NCBI GenBank assembly: GCA_013349615.1
Contig: DUZJ01000003.1
Span: 21,437 to 85,436 of the forward strand
From: Planctomycetota bacterium
GTDB lineage: Bacteria; Planctomycetota; Phycisphaerae; Sedimentisphaerales; Anaerobacaceae
Length of the DNA: 64,000 bases
Direction of reading: 5' to 3'
A program made the position numbers and the translations under genes. Of the stretch, positions 35,015 to 42,794 are shown in pieces; the stretch's first letter is position 1; each line of letters begins with the position of its first letter. The notes below the pieces were generated by a model. That model was not told the DNA's origin. It saw nothing but the letters and a program-made list of their open reading frames with translations, and did no database searches.

Positions 35015-35509
35015 TTAGTTTCTGGGTGAGCGTCTATTTCCGACGGGCTTTTGTCTACGTGACCGCATCATACCAATTGTGCGTTGCGTTCTGCCTCTTT
35101 TTGGGACATCTCTGATTTCAAACCTACTTTTTTTTGCATTTCCTTTAGAAGCAGGTTTTTTTCCTGGCTTGCCTTCCAATCGCAACAAAGCGCTTTTGCA
35201 TACGCTTCTGGTGTCACTGCTACGGTATTTGAGCCCCTGCTGTAAAACCTCCAGGGCCATTTTCTTCATTCTGCCGCGCATGTTTCGGAGGCCGTACGCC
35301 GCCGCGTTTTTTGTGGTTATGTGAGAATTGCTAAACAAAGCCGCTTTTAAGATTTCTAACCCATCTTCCTGCATCCATGACAGGTTAAAAGCGGCCTGCC
35401 GTCTATTCGAGGCGTTGGATGAATATAACTGATCCCGCAGCTTCTCAAGAAGCCTTATTGACGCCTCGTCCTTTTCTCGGCCTGAAAGTTTTCTTTTTTC
35501 TATCTCCAT
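35015..35509 (-). CDS. HEAT-repeat-like protein
   Basis: A 164-residue helical protein. Segments such as SNASNRRQAAFNLSWMQEDGLEILKAALFS and ITTKNAAAYGLRNMRGRMKKMALEVLQQGLK have the two-helix periodicity of HEAT repeats. The C-terminus is highly basic (KPGKKPASKGNAKKSRF; RRQKPVGNRRSPRN). It is a probable scaffold or nucleic-acid-associated protein, with no known partner. The ATG at 35509 is preferred over 35545 because GGGGAGG lies five bases ahead. Confidence 0.7.
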   Translation of the reverse strand: MEIEKRKLSGREKDEASIRLLEKLRDQLYSSNASNRRQAAFNLSWMQEDGLEILKAALFSNSHITTKNAAAYGLRNMRGRMKKMALEVLQQGLKYRSSDTRSVCKSALLRLEGKPGKKPASKGNAKKSRFEIRDVPKRGRTQRTIGMMRSRRQKPVGNRRSPRN

Positions 35510-36067
35510 ATAGCCTCCCCTTAACTTATCGGCAAGTGCAAGCAAATTGCTGAAGCTGTTTTTGTTTCTCCTGATAAGCAGAATAAAATTGTCTTTCTAT
35601 GTTATCCTGCCAAATAATTAAAAAATCCCCTATCTTATCAATCACGCGGAGGTTCTATCCTCAGTACACTCCGGGCCCCGATACTGTCACCTCCCTCATT
35701 TCCTCCTACGCAAAGCCAGATCCCTTTGTCTTACTAAACATACATAGGCACTGCGTTACACAGGATTAGTGCCATACTCCTGTTGGGCCATTACTTAAAA
35801 CCCTGCTTTCCAGTCTACCTGATATTCTAATAATAGATAGTTGAATTGTCAAACGATTTACTTAAAGTGGTCGATTTTAGGCAAGAATCCACCGTAATTG
35901 TATGTAAAATAAGCTGTTACGTTGTATTTCAAAATGTAATTTTTTCATAAAAAATTATTTTGTGGTATTTTTCGGGTCATACGCAGCAAACAAATCGGCG
36001 AATCCAAGTGGATTGTTTGGAAAAAACAATGCTTTCGTAATGTCACCGCCTCCTCGTCCCACATCCA
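35510..36067. other. Spacer with possible RNA hairpins, no gene seen
   Basis: AT-rich ends enclose a more GC-rich block (35640-35800) with complementary pairs, e.g. GGCACT/AGTGCC about 15 bases apart near 35750-35780. No known RNA family is recognised. Confidence 0.35.
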
Positions 36068-36130
36068 GCACCAAAAGAGTTCCGGACTTCGACGGTGAGC
36101 TCAGTCGAACCGCTCACGCCGTTTTGGTGC
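36068..36130. repeat. Palindromic repeat (GCACCAAAA family), third copy
   Basis: GCACCAAAA (36068-36076) and TTTTGGTGC (36122-36130) are complementary. The centre is longer (45 bases) than in the ntpC and 16316 copies and contains GAGCTCAGTCGAACCG. Confidence 0.65.
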
Positions 36131-36198
36131 GGGACAATTGGTGCGTGGCAAGCCGAGCAGTAAGAGTGTGGATGGCCCGGGGATTAGATATAATTATG

Positions 36199-37245
36199 TT
36201 ACTTCTGATTAGCGAGCTTCCAGACCCTAACTGTCCCATCACGGCTGCTTGAGACTATTCGTCTTCCATCCAGGCTGAACAAAACTGAAAAGACCATATC
36301 CTCATGCCCATGCAGGGTCATTATTTCCAATCCCTTAGCCGTATCCCAAATCTTTACCGTCTTGTCTAATCCAGCTGAAGCTATCCGCCCACCAGAGGGG
36401 CTAAAGGCCACAGAGTAGACCCGACCTTCGTGTCCTGAGATGCTCTTGATTTCAGAGCCATTCTTAGAGTCCCACAATTGAATAGTTCCATCATGATGTC
36501 CAGAGGCAATCTGGCTGCCATCTGGACTAAAGGTCAGATACCCCGGGCACTTAATCGGCCCATGAAGCGTTGCTATTTTCTCTCCACTGACCATATCCCT
36601 TATCGAACTTCCTGTTACAAACCGTTTTCTGTCTGGGCTGCAAGCTACGGAAGATAATACACATGACCCTTTGTCATGGAATTGCATCATTAGCTTGCCA
36701 CTGGCAGCGTTCCATATCTTGATGACGCCGCCTCTGACAGTATCAACTCCCACGAGATACTTGCCATCCGAGCTGAAAGCTGCGGCGGTACAGGAGTCCT
36801 TTGAGTTCTCCAACTTTATCCGCTCAGAACCAGTTTCTGAGTCACACAGCTTTATTTTCTGGTCGTAGGAACCAGAATTGTGACCAACTGCTGCAAAGCT
36901 GCGACCATCAGGACTAAAGACTACGCGTCTGACTCCAGGGCTAAGACACTGATACAATGAAAGTTTTTCGACATTAGTTTCCAAATCCCATATTTTAACT
37001 ATTCCACGAGAGCTTCCAGCGATGAGATACTTTCCGTCAGGACTAATGTCCAACGAGAAGACGGCGCCAAGATTACGACTAAGGATTCTCATTTTCACAT
37101 CTGTTGGACCCTCCACGGTGTCCCATACCTGCATTTGCTTTTCGATGCAGGCCCTCTCTTTCTCAGAGGCACAACTTGACAGCAAGAGCAAAGCTAAGGA
37201 AATAATGTTAAAAAAACGAGTCGTTCGAAATCTGTATTTTCTCAT
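36199..37245 (-). CDS. WD40-repeat lipoprotein
   Basis: A 348-residue exported lipoprotein. The hydrophobic segment ends LLLLSSCAS (lipid-attached Cys). About seven WD40 repeats follow, each with a core like VFSLDISPDGKYLIAGSSRGIVKIWDLE, up to the final DGTVRVWKLANQK, and should close a beta-propeller. Propellers are binding platforms; the partner is unknown. The start at 37245 is chosen over 37380 because the longer N-terminus reads out of frame through a relic PEP-CTERM tail, and GAGAG precedes 37245. Confidence 0.88.
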   Translation of the reverse strand: MRKYRFRTTRFFNIISLALLLLSSCASEKERACIEKQMQVWDTVEGPTDVKMRILSRNLGAVFSLDISPDGKYLIAGSSRGIVKIWDLETNVEKLSLYQCLSPGVRRVVFSPDGRSFAAVGHNSGSYDQKIKLCDSETGSERIKLENSKDSCTAAAFSSDGKYLVGVDTVRGGVIKIWNAASGKLMMQFHDKGSCVLSSVACSPDRKRFVTGSSIRDMVSGEKIATLHGPIKCPGYLTFSPDGSQIASGHHDGTIQLWDSKNGSEIKSISGHEGRVYSVAFSPSGGRIASAGLDKTVKIWDTAKGLEIMTLHGHEDMVFSVLFSLDGRRIVSSSRDGTVRVWKLANQK

Positions 37246-37350
37246 ATTACATCTCTCACCACTGATACAGCGACCAAACAAATACAATTCTATGCTTCTC
37301 GGGGCTAAAAAATCAAGCGGAAATAGAGTCGATTTTTTTTGTATTTCGTC

Positions 37351-37372
37351 CTTCTCACCATCACCGCACCAA
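37351..37372. repeat. 22-base match to the PEP-CTERM-like tail at 37985
   Basis: CTTCTCACCATCACCGCACC and two further bases are identical to 37985-38006. On the minus strand it can be read as ...GFGAVMVRR, a relic of a PEP-CTERM-type C-terminus with no gene body in front of it. Confidence 0.55.
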
Positions 37373-37532
37373 AGCCGCATATCAGACAGGAGCGGAGAGG
37401 GGGCTTCTGGGCGTAGTGTTGTTTTGCCAAAATCCGAAGGAAAAATTTGGCCTGTTTTTCGAAAAATAAATTGATTGGGAAATCCTATTTAGTCAACACC
37501 AAATCTGGCCGATAAAATTGTCAGGGTGCGAC

Positions 37533-37886
37533 ATGATAACAGAAAACCTGACCATACAAGGGCTACACATTATCTCCTTGGCGCTAACACCAATTGAGTG
37601 GTGGGAAGCTGCTAAGCGTTATTTTACCACTGCCTCCGCAGCCGAGACGTGGTTAACAGTATTCGAGGTGGTTGTTCTAATCATATCGGTCATACTTCTG
37701 TTCCTGGTAATCGCCAAGAACAGACATTTTGAGCATCGCCTTAAACAGAAAATCGACGAAATCAAACGAGAACCGGTAGATGTCCTGGAAGACATAACAG
37801 ACGCGAAACCACCAAGGAAGAAAATCCCAGGCTTTAATCCTCAAGAAATGAAAGCCTTGAGTAAGTTAGCCAATCGCCTACGGTAA
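37533..37886 (+). CDS. Small single-pass membrane protein
   Basis: A 117-residue protein. One membrane helix at about 45-65 (VFEVVVLIISVILLFLVIA) is followed by a charged cytoplasmic part (RHFEHRLKQKIDEIKREP) with Lys/Pro-rich and helical segments. The ATG at 37533 has AGGG six bases upstream; a TTG at 37518 is less likely. I do not recognise the family. It is divergent from the WD40 gene. Confidence 0.6.
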   Translation: MITENLTIQGLHIISLALTPIEWWEAAKRYFTTASAAETWLTVFEVVVLIISVILLFLVIAKNRHFEHRLKQKIDEIKREPVDVLEDITDAKPPRKKIPGFNPQEMKALSKLANRLR

Positions 37887-37971
37887 CAATGGTTCTGACT
37901 ACCCTCAAGACGAGAACGGCGATTCTACGGGCGTAAAACTTCTCTGAGAGATTCTGTGGGTGTGGGCTATC

Positions 37972-38031
37972 TTAACCGCGTTTTCTTCTCACCATCACCG
38001 CACCAAGGCCGAGCAGTGAGAGCGTGCAGGA
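37972..38031 (-). pseudogene. PEP-CTERM-like sorting tail stranded behind a stop codon
   Basis: Directly after the TAA of the GLUG gene (38032-38034) the same frame continues SCTLSLLGLGAVMVRRKRG and a second stop. A Leu-rich helix followed by RRKR is the classic end of PEP-CTERM proteins, lacking only an intact Pro-Glu-Pro. It is therefore either a lost sorting signal or read through. Confidence 0.6.
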
Positions 38032-39510
38032 TTAATACTCTACAATGCTCGATTGAAGCCAGTTTCCGGCAAAGGCAGCGAAATCTGCCATATCGACTAT
38101 CCCGTCGCCGTTGAAGTCTGCCTTGTTAAGAGGCTTATGCTTGCCACGAATAATAACACAATCGCTTCCCTCTATACGTGTTTCATCCGACAACACAGCG
38201 GTAAGCTCCAACACCAATTCATCACCATGGTCGACCTCACCTATCGCCTCCACAATCCTTTGCGTTTCGAATTTGAGTGTCAGGTCAAGGAACCCATCAG
38301 GGCCTTCTGTAGAACATTCACACTCATTACTGTCTGATACTGGTGTAGCTACATCTTCAAAGCTGCTTCGGATTGGTGCAACACCAGCCAGGCGAATAGA
38401 AGCTGCGTCAATACTGCTTACGTCAAAATCTTCCGACCCTAAGACGGCCACAGGCAGAACGCCGCGGCTTTTTACATTAAGCGGATTGGGACAAGAGCCA
38501 GGTTTGATGTCTATAGTGACCGGTATCGGTTTCAGAAACGGTCTTAGGAAAGGATATGTTTCATTTTCAATAATATCCCAAACCTCAACAAAATCCCAGC
38601 TTACGAAAGTGGCCTGCCGCATCATTTTTGCTGTGGTTTTGCCGATTCCGCCTTTACTTGACGTTCTGCCGGATGTATTAATATCCCAGTAACTATCGTA
38701 AGTAACACCGCCATTGAAGTTATAGCCGATTAAGCCACCACCTCCGCCCGTCACTCGTCCAGTTGAGTAACATCTTTTAACATATCCGCCTTCCGGATAG
38801 CAATTATCGCCGACTAATCCGCCGACTTTATGGTAACCTTTTACATTTCCTGTTGAATAACAATCAATAATGACAGAACCGTGGCCGTTATAGCCTGACA
38901 ATCCACCGACCTGCCATGCACCGCTTGTAACATCTGCGATTGAGTAACACTGTAAAATTGAACTATCTTCGCTACTTCTCCCAACGAGTCCGCCGACCCT
39001 ACTATTTACACTCCCAGACTCAATACCCGTAACATTGCCGCTGGACCAGCAATGAGAAATCTTTGCACCACCACTGTAGCCGACTAAAGTACCAACATCA
39101 CTGTAACCGGTTATTTCAGCATCAGCTAAGCCGACATTTCCTATCTCTGCGCTCTCACGCAGAAGGCCAAATAAGGCAACGAAGTCGGTTGACGGCTTAT
39201 GAATGAATAATCCTGTGATAATGTGTCCCAATCCGTCAAGTGTACCTGTAAAGCCTGTTGTAATATTTCCAACAGGTTCAAATCCTTCGCCGCCATTCCA
39301 GCTTGACGTGGCAGAGGCATCTATATCACCGCCTAACACATAGTAAGCACTTAATTTATCCTGCATTTCCTGAAGCTGCTGGACAGTTGTGATCACGTAA
39401 GGTTCTGGTTCTGTTCCTGAGCCGATCCCGCTAAAGGCCCATGCTGACCCGCACAGCCCCAAAACAACCAGCACCGCCATTGCCGATACAAGAATTGATT
39501 TGCTTCTCAT
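38032..39510 (-). CDS. Secreted GLUG-repeat protein with dockerin-like C-terminus
   Basis: A 492-residue exported protein. The signal peptide ends GSAWA. It is followed by ITTVQQLQEMQDKLSAYYVLGGDID, about six GLUG-like repeats (VGGLVGRSSEDSSILQCYS), the end cap GGIGKTTAKMMRQ, a beta-rich domain (VTIDIKPGSCPNPLNVKSRGVLPVAVLG) and a dockerin-like EF-hand (ADFNGDGIVDMADFAAFAGNWL). It is related in design to the protein at 24587. In-frame sequence after the stop encodes a PEP-CTERM-like tail. The start is chosen for GAGGGG and the signal peptide; 39588 is an alternative. Confidence 0.85.
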   Translation of the reverse strand: MRSKSILVSAMAVLVVLGLCGSAWAFSGIGSGTEPEPYVITTVQQLQEMQDKLSAYYVLGGDIDASATSSWNGGEGFEPVGNITTGFTGTLDGLGHIITGLFIHKPSTDFVALFGLLRESAEIGNVGLADAEITGYSDVGTLVGYSGGAKISHCWSSGNVTGIESGSVNSRVGGLVGRSSEDSSILQCYSIADVTSGAWQVGGLSGYNGHGSVIIDCYSTGNVKGYHKVGGLVGDNCYPEGGYVKRCYSTGRVTGGGGGLIGYNFNGGVTYDSYWDINTSGRTSSKGGIGKTTAKMMRQATFVSWDFVEVWDIIENETYPFLRPFLKPIPVTIDIKPGSCPNPLNVKSRGVLPVAVLGSEDFDVSSIDAASIRLAGVAPIRSSFEDVATPVSDSNECECSTEGPDGFLDLTLKFETQRIVEAIGEVDHGDELVLELTAVLSDETRIEGSDCVIIRGKHKPLNKADFNGDGIVDMADFAAFAGNWLQSSIVEY

Positions 39511-39591
39511 TTTTTTCCCCTCTTGAAATATTATTATTTTTCCGTCCACAAAAAAGGGCACTACTACATTTAAGCCCCGCAAATCCATTGC

Positions 39592-39797
39592 AGCTTATTT
39601 TCTATCTTCGTTACTTTTCTTCATCAGTGAAAGTGCCATAATTGTATGTTTTCAGCGAAGAAGGTCAAGGGAAAAATAAAGCAAATTCTTTTAGACGGGA
39701 TAACAGGACCTACCTCTCGACTGAGCTCGGGACATGCTTGAAAAGCAGGCAATTATTAACGGATTATTTTCCACAGAGAAATGGTGGTCACGGCCCA
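39592..39797. repeat. ~205-bp direct repeat, copy 1 (upstream region of the GLUG gene)
   Basis: Matches 41594-41802. The stretch from AGCAAATTCTTTTAGACGGG through GGACATGCTTGAAAAGCAGG to GGATTATTTTCCACAG is nearly identical; the part nearest the gene is about 70% alike. It includes the promoter at 39641. Confidence 0.8.
39641..39668 (-). promoter_or_regulatory. Sigma70-type promoter of the GLUG gene
   Basis: On the minus strand CTTGACC, 16 bases, TACAAT, 131 bases before the ATG at 39510. The same layout occurs at 41649 and 49419. Confidence 0.55.
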
Positions 39798-39936
39798 CGA
39801 ATCGGCCCTTGGTTGGCAAGTTCACGTAAGTCCTGCAATGACAAAGAGGACCAGAGTTTTTCGGGGGGACAGGCGCCCACAGGTGCAACCGAACTTTTCC
39901 GCAATTATCTGAGACGCTGTTGCTGGTGCTACGGGC

Positions 39937-41409
39937 TTAGTAGTATGGGTTTTCATACCAGATGACACCCAATCCTGTACTACCACTATACTCATCTTCT
40001 TCACAGGTTAATACGTCAAGGTCGCCGTCGCCATCCAAGTCCAGCAATTCAATCCGGTCATATTTAATCCCAAGCTCATCGCCGCTGATATCATGGTGTA
40101 TCCACGTCTGGTCGTTTACGTCATTTGGATATGACAGCCAGCCCGCCCCATATTTGCCATCAGCGCTTGTACAAGTAAAAACGATATCCTGTCGGCCATC
40201 TTTATCGATATCGGCGACGGCAACGCCTTTTGTGACTCCAGTATTAATGGTGTGGTTAATGTCGTGCCGCTGCCATAGCAGCCCGTTTGGGTCGAGGCGT
40301 CGAAAATACAGCACGCCCGGGTCAATGGCGACGACGACATCATCCAGGCCGTCCTGGTCTAAATCGGCTATCTTCATAAACTTAGGTTCCTGTTCGGTGT
40401 TGGCGATGAAATGATTTGTCCAGGGCAGATACAGGTCGGGCCCCGGGCCTGGATTTTCAAGCCAGCGGCATCCCTGCGTTGCCGGTACTTTTCTGTCAGA
40501 GACGACGACGTCAAGGTCGCCATCACCATCCATATCACAGGTGATAAGAGACATAATCCATCTGGCATCAGAAATCTTATGATATTGAAAGTCAGCGAGA
40601 GAACGAGGATTGGCCGGAGCTTCGAACCAACCAACCTCCCCGCTGGTGTCTTTGGTGCCGGCTACAATGTCGATGCCATTTATGCCGTCTACCTGCATAG
40701 CAGCGCAGAAATACCATCGGATTAGGCCATCGGACTCAGGGATGACTTCTGTCTGCCAACTGTCGGGATCCAAATAGTCATTTGCATCAGCCGGTGCCCA
40801 GTTTACTAATAGCTTTTTTGTGTCACCCTCGCAAGAGCTGACAACATCAACAGCACCATCATTGTCAAGGTCAACGAATACGGCGTCTTCGACATTTGGT
40901 GTTTGTCCTACGGTAACTGCCGGCCATCGCTGGTTCGCGTCTTCGTATCCAGGATGGAGATAGACTCTCGTAATCCCCCCCTCCTCCCAACCGGTAGTTA
41001 TATCCATAAGGCCGTCATTATTGATGTCTGCCAGCTTTACTCCATCGGCACCACTTGAAGAATCATCAATTATATTAAGTATCCAGGGACCAGCCACGAG
41101 GTTTGAGTCAAGCCAGCCGGATGCTATTCTCGCAAAATCAGCAAAATTAACTATGTCATCATTGTTCAGGTCAGTGGAATTAGCGTCAGAGGCGAGCCAG
41201 TCAGATGCGATGAGCCCTAAATCTTCCATATTAATCTCACAATCACCGTTGATATCGTTTTCGACTGGGCCGGTACACATAGGCTGTAAACCGGCGTCGA
41301 CAAAACAGTCGCCGGTAAGGTCAGCCGATGGACAATCAGCAAGGGCAAAGACACTTGAAATTATAAACACAATAAAAGAAATAAGAATAGCTATATTTTT
41401 CCACCACAT
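39937..41409 (-). CDS. Secreted FG-GAP/VCBS propeller with N-terminal dockerin-like repeats
   Basis: A 490-residue exported protein. The signal (to about residue 24) is followed by dockerin-like calcium loops (DINGDCEINMEDLGLIASDWL and LNNDDIVNFADFARIASGWL). Then come six or seven FG-GAP-type blades with calcium-binding D-x-D-x-D-G motifs (DINNDGLMDI, DMDGDGDLDVVV, DLDQDGLDDVVV, DLDGDGDLDVL), forming a beta-propeller. It probably binds carbohydrate or a partner at the cell surface. AGGAGG precedes the ATG. Confidence 0.85.
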   Translation of the reverse strand: MWWKNIAILISFIVFIISSVFALADCPSADLTGDCFVDAGLQPMCTGPVENDINGDCEINMEDLGLIASDWLASDANSTDLNNDDIVNFADFARIASGWLDSNLVAGPWILNIIDDSSSGADGVKLADINNDGLMDITTGWEEGGITRVYLHPGYEDANQRWPAVTVGQTPNVEDAVFVDLDNDGAVDVVSSCEGDTKKLLVNWAPADANDYLDPDSWQTEVIPESDGLIRWYFCAAMQVDGINGIDIVAGTKDTSGEVGWFEAPANPRSLADFQYHKISDARWIMSLITCDMDGDGDLDVVVSDRKVPATQGCRWLENPGPGPDLYLPWTNHFIANTEQEPKFMKIADLDQDGLDDVVVAIDPGVLYFRRLDPNGLLWQRHDINHTINTGVTKGVAVADIDKDGRQDIVFTCTSADGKYGAGWLSYPNDVNDQTWIHHDISGDELGIKYDRIELLDLDGDGDLDVLTCEEDEYSGSTGLGVIWYENPYY

Positions 41410-41593
41410 GGTTTGTTCCTCCTGATTATAGCCTCAATTTGGTGCTTATATCGGCTCAGCAAAGCCGCTGGGCTCCTTCTCCCGTACAATATCAAATCTG
41501 TTTGAAAAATACAAGCTTTTTAGCGTTTCTTTCTTATCATCCCCAACCCAAAAAGCACGACGCTATATCGTGCGACTTTAGAGACCGTAAATC

Positions 41594-41802
41594 CGTTGCA
41601 ACGCTATTTCTCCGTACATTGATTTTCTCCATCGGCGAAAGTAAGGCAATTGTATTTTTTTGCGGAGAAAGTCAAGTGGAAAAAAGCAAATTCTTTTAGA
41701 CGGGATAACAGGACCTACTCCTCGACTGAGCTCGGGACATGCTTGAAAAGCAGGCAAGGAACAACGGATTATTTTCCACAGGGAAATGATGGACACGGCT
41801 AC
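41594..41802. repeat. ~205-bp direct repeat, copy 2 (upstream region of the FG-GAP gene)
   Basis: Partner of 39592-39797, in the same orientation relative to its gene. The inner ~115 bases are almost identical, with small indels. Confidence 0.8.
41649..41675 (-). promoter_or_regulatory. Sigma70-type promoter of the FG-GAP gene
   Basis: On the minus strand CTTGACTTTC with TTGACT, a short 15-base spacer, then TACAAT, 240 bases before the ATG at 41409. Confidence 0.45.
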
Positions 41803-42008
41803 ACAACCTAACTGCGCGGGCACAGGCCTCGCAGGAATGACAGATGATGAGTGATTGCCATCCCCAAGCCCTTTGGGCTTGAGGCTGCCACCCCGTCTAA
41901 GAGACAAAGCCCACGTGAAACGTGGGGCTAAATAATAGACCCCTCGACTCCGCTCGGGGTGACGAATGGAAATTGAGTTGGTAAATATGGGTACATGCTT
42001 GTGGCAGG
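41803..42008. other. Repeat debris, no gene
   Basis: Contains a REP-type repeat (CCCTCGACTCCGCTCGGGGTGACGAATGG, 41940-41968) and CGCAGGAATGACAG. An open minus-strand frame here translates these repeats (HPERSRGV) and is not a gene. Confidence 0.5.
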
Positions 42009-42770
42009 TCAACGCCAGGAATTCGGACGGACGGTATCTCTTATTACATTAGCTATGCGGCTTGCTCTTCGGCTGCCCTGCTCCGGGCCCCATACAGCCG
42101 CGGTTCCGCGTCCTGAGCGCCTTCGGCTCCCACGGCCGTAAATCCCCCCATTTAGAGCCATTCGGCCTCTTCCGCCCGCATACACTCCCATCGGCCAACC
42201 TCCGCCGAGGCCGGGCGCAAAGCCAAAACGAGCAGGCCTCGCCAACAGGTCGCTAATGTCATAAACCCGGGTTATCATTTTGGCAGGTAAAGAATCTTTT
42301 GTTGCGATGATAATTACTCCATGCTCAACTACATAGCCCAGCTCGGCAAAGCTGCCGGAAACCGCCATCAACAAAATCTCCAGGCCCGTACGCAGCCGAA
42401 TCCTGGGGACACCGTCAATTCTGATGGGCGTGTCCCGCTCGATATTCGCATTTTCACTCAAGTCCCTCCACAACACGACTATCCTCAATGGAGGCTCGGC
42501 TGAATTGCTCAAGAGGTCAATCGCCTCGCTAAAAGGCGTATCGAGCGTAAGAGAGGAAAGGTCAACAGACTGCTGTAATTGATTGTAAACAGTCGTGTTA
42601 CGCAGGCGGATTCTCGCAGCTCTGCTATGCGCGTATTTCGGTGAAACTTTTACCGACTTCTTTTGATAACTGTTTTTCCCAGCCGCCAAAGCTCCGGTAT
42701 TGCAGAAGCCTAACGCGTAAAAGGCCAACATGATTGCAATTGAAAGCCAGATATTTTTCACATTTGCCAT
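42009..42770 (-). CDS. Exported protein with secretin/TonB-type short N-terminal (STN-like) domain
   Basis: A 253-residue protein with a signal peptide (to about residue 32). The STN-like domain (about 70-165) is VDLSSLTLDTPFSEAIDLL, RIVVLWRDLSENANIERDTPIRI, LRTGLEILLMAVSG and ELGYVVEHGVIIIAT, ending TRVYDISDLL as in many planctomycete proteins. The remainder is Gly/Arg-rich and probably disordered. Its role is unknown. It is the last gene of a minus-strand run, 24 bases after the DUF1080 gene. Start 42770 follows GGAAAGGTG. Confidence 0.7.
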   Translation of the reverse strand: MANVKNIWLSIAIMLAFYALGFCNTGALAAGKNSYQKKSVKVSPKYAHSRAARIRLRNTTVYNQLQQSVDLSSLTLDTPFSEAIDLLSNSAEPPLRIVVLWRDLSENANIERDTPIRIDGVPRIRLRTGLEILLMAVSGSFAELGYVVEHGVIIIATKDSLPAKMITRVYDISDLLARPARFGFAPGLGGGWPMGVYAGGRGRMALNGGIYGRGSRRRSGRGTAAVWGPEQGSRRASRIANVIRDTVRPNSWR

Positions 42771-42794
42771 TATACACCTTTCCATAGGTTTTGT

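Noticed and set aside
37246..37380. Longer start of the WD40 protein
   Set aside because: The extension reads a relic PEP-CTERM tail in the wrong frame. The start at 37245 gives a lipoprotein signal with a ribosome-binding site.
39642..39965. Plus-strand 107-codon frame
   Set aside because: It spans the 205-bp direct repeat and the promoter of the minus-strand GLUG gene; no ribosome-binding site.
41578..42012. 144-codon minus-strand open frame
   Set aside because: It reads through REP-type repeats (HPERSRGV, ACPELSRGVG) and the 205-bp direct repeat; no start signals.
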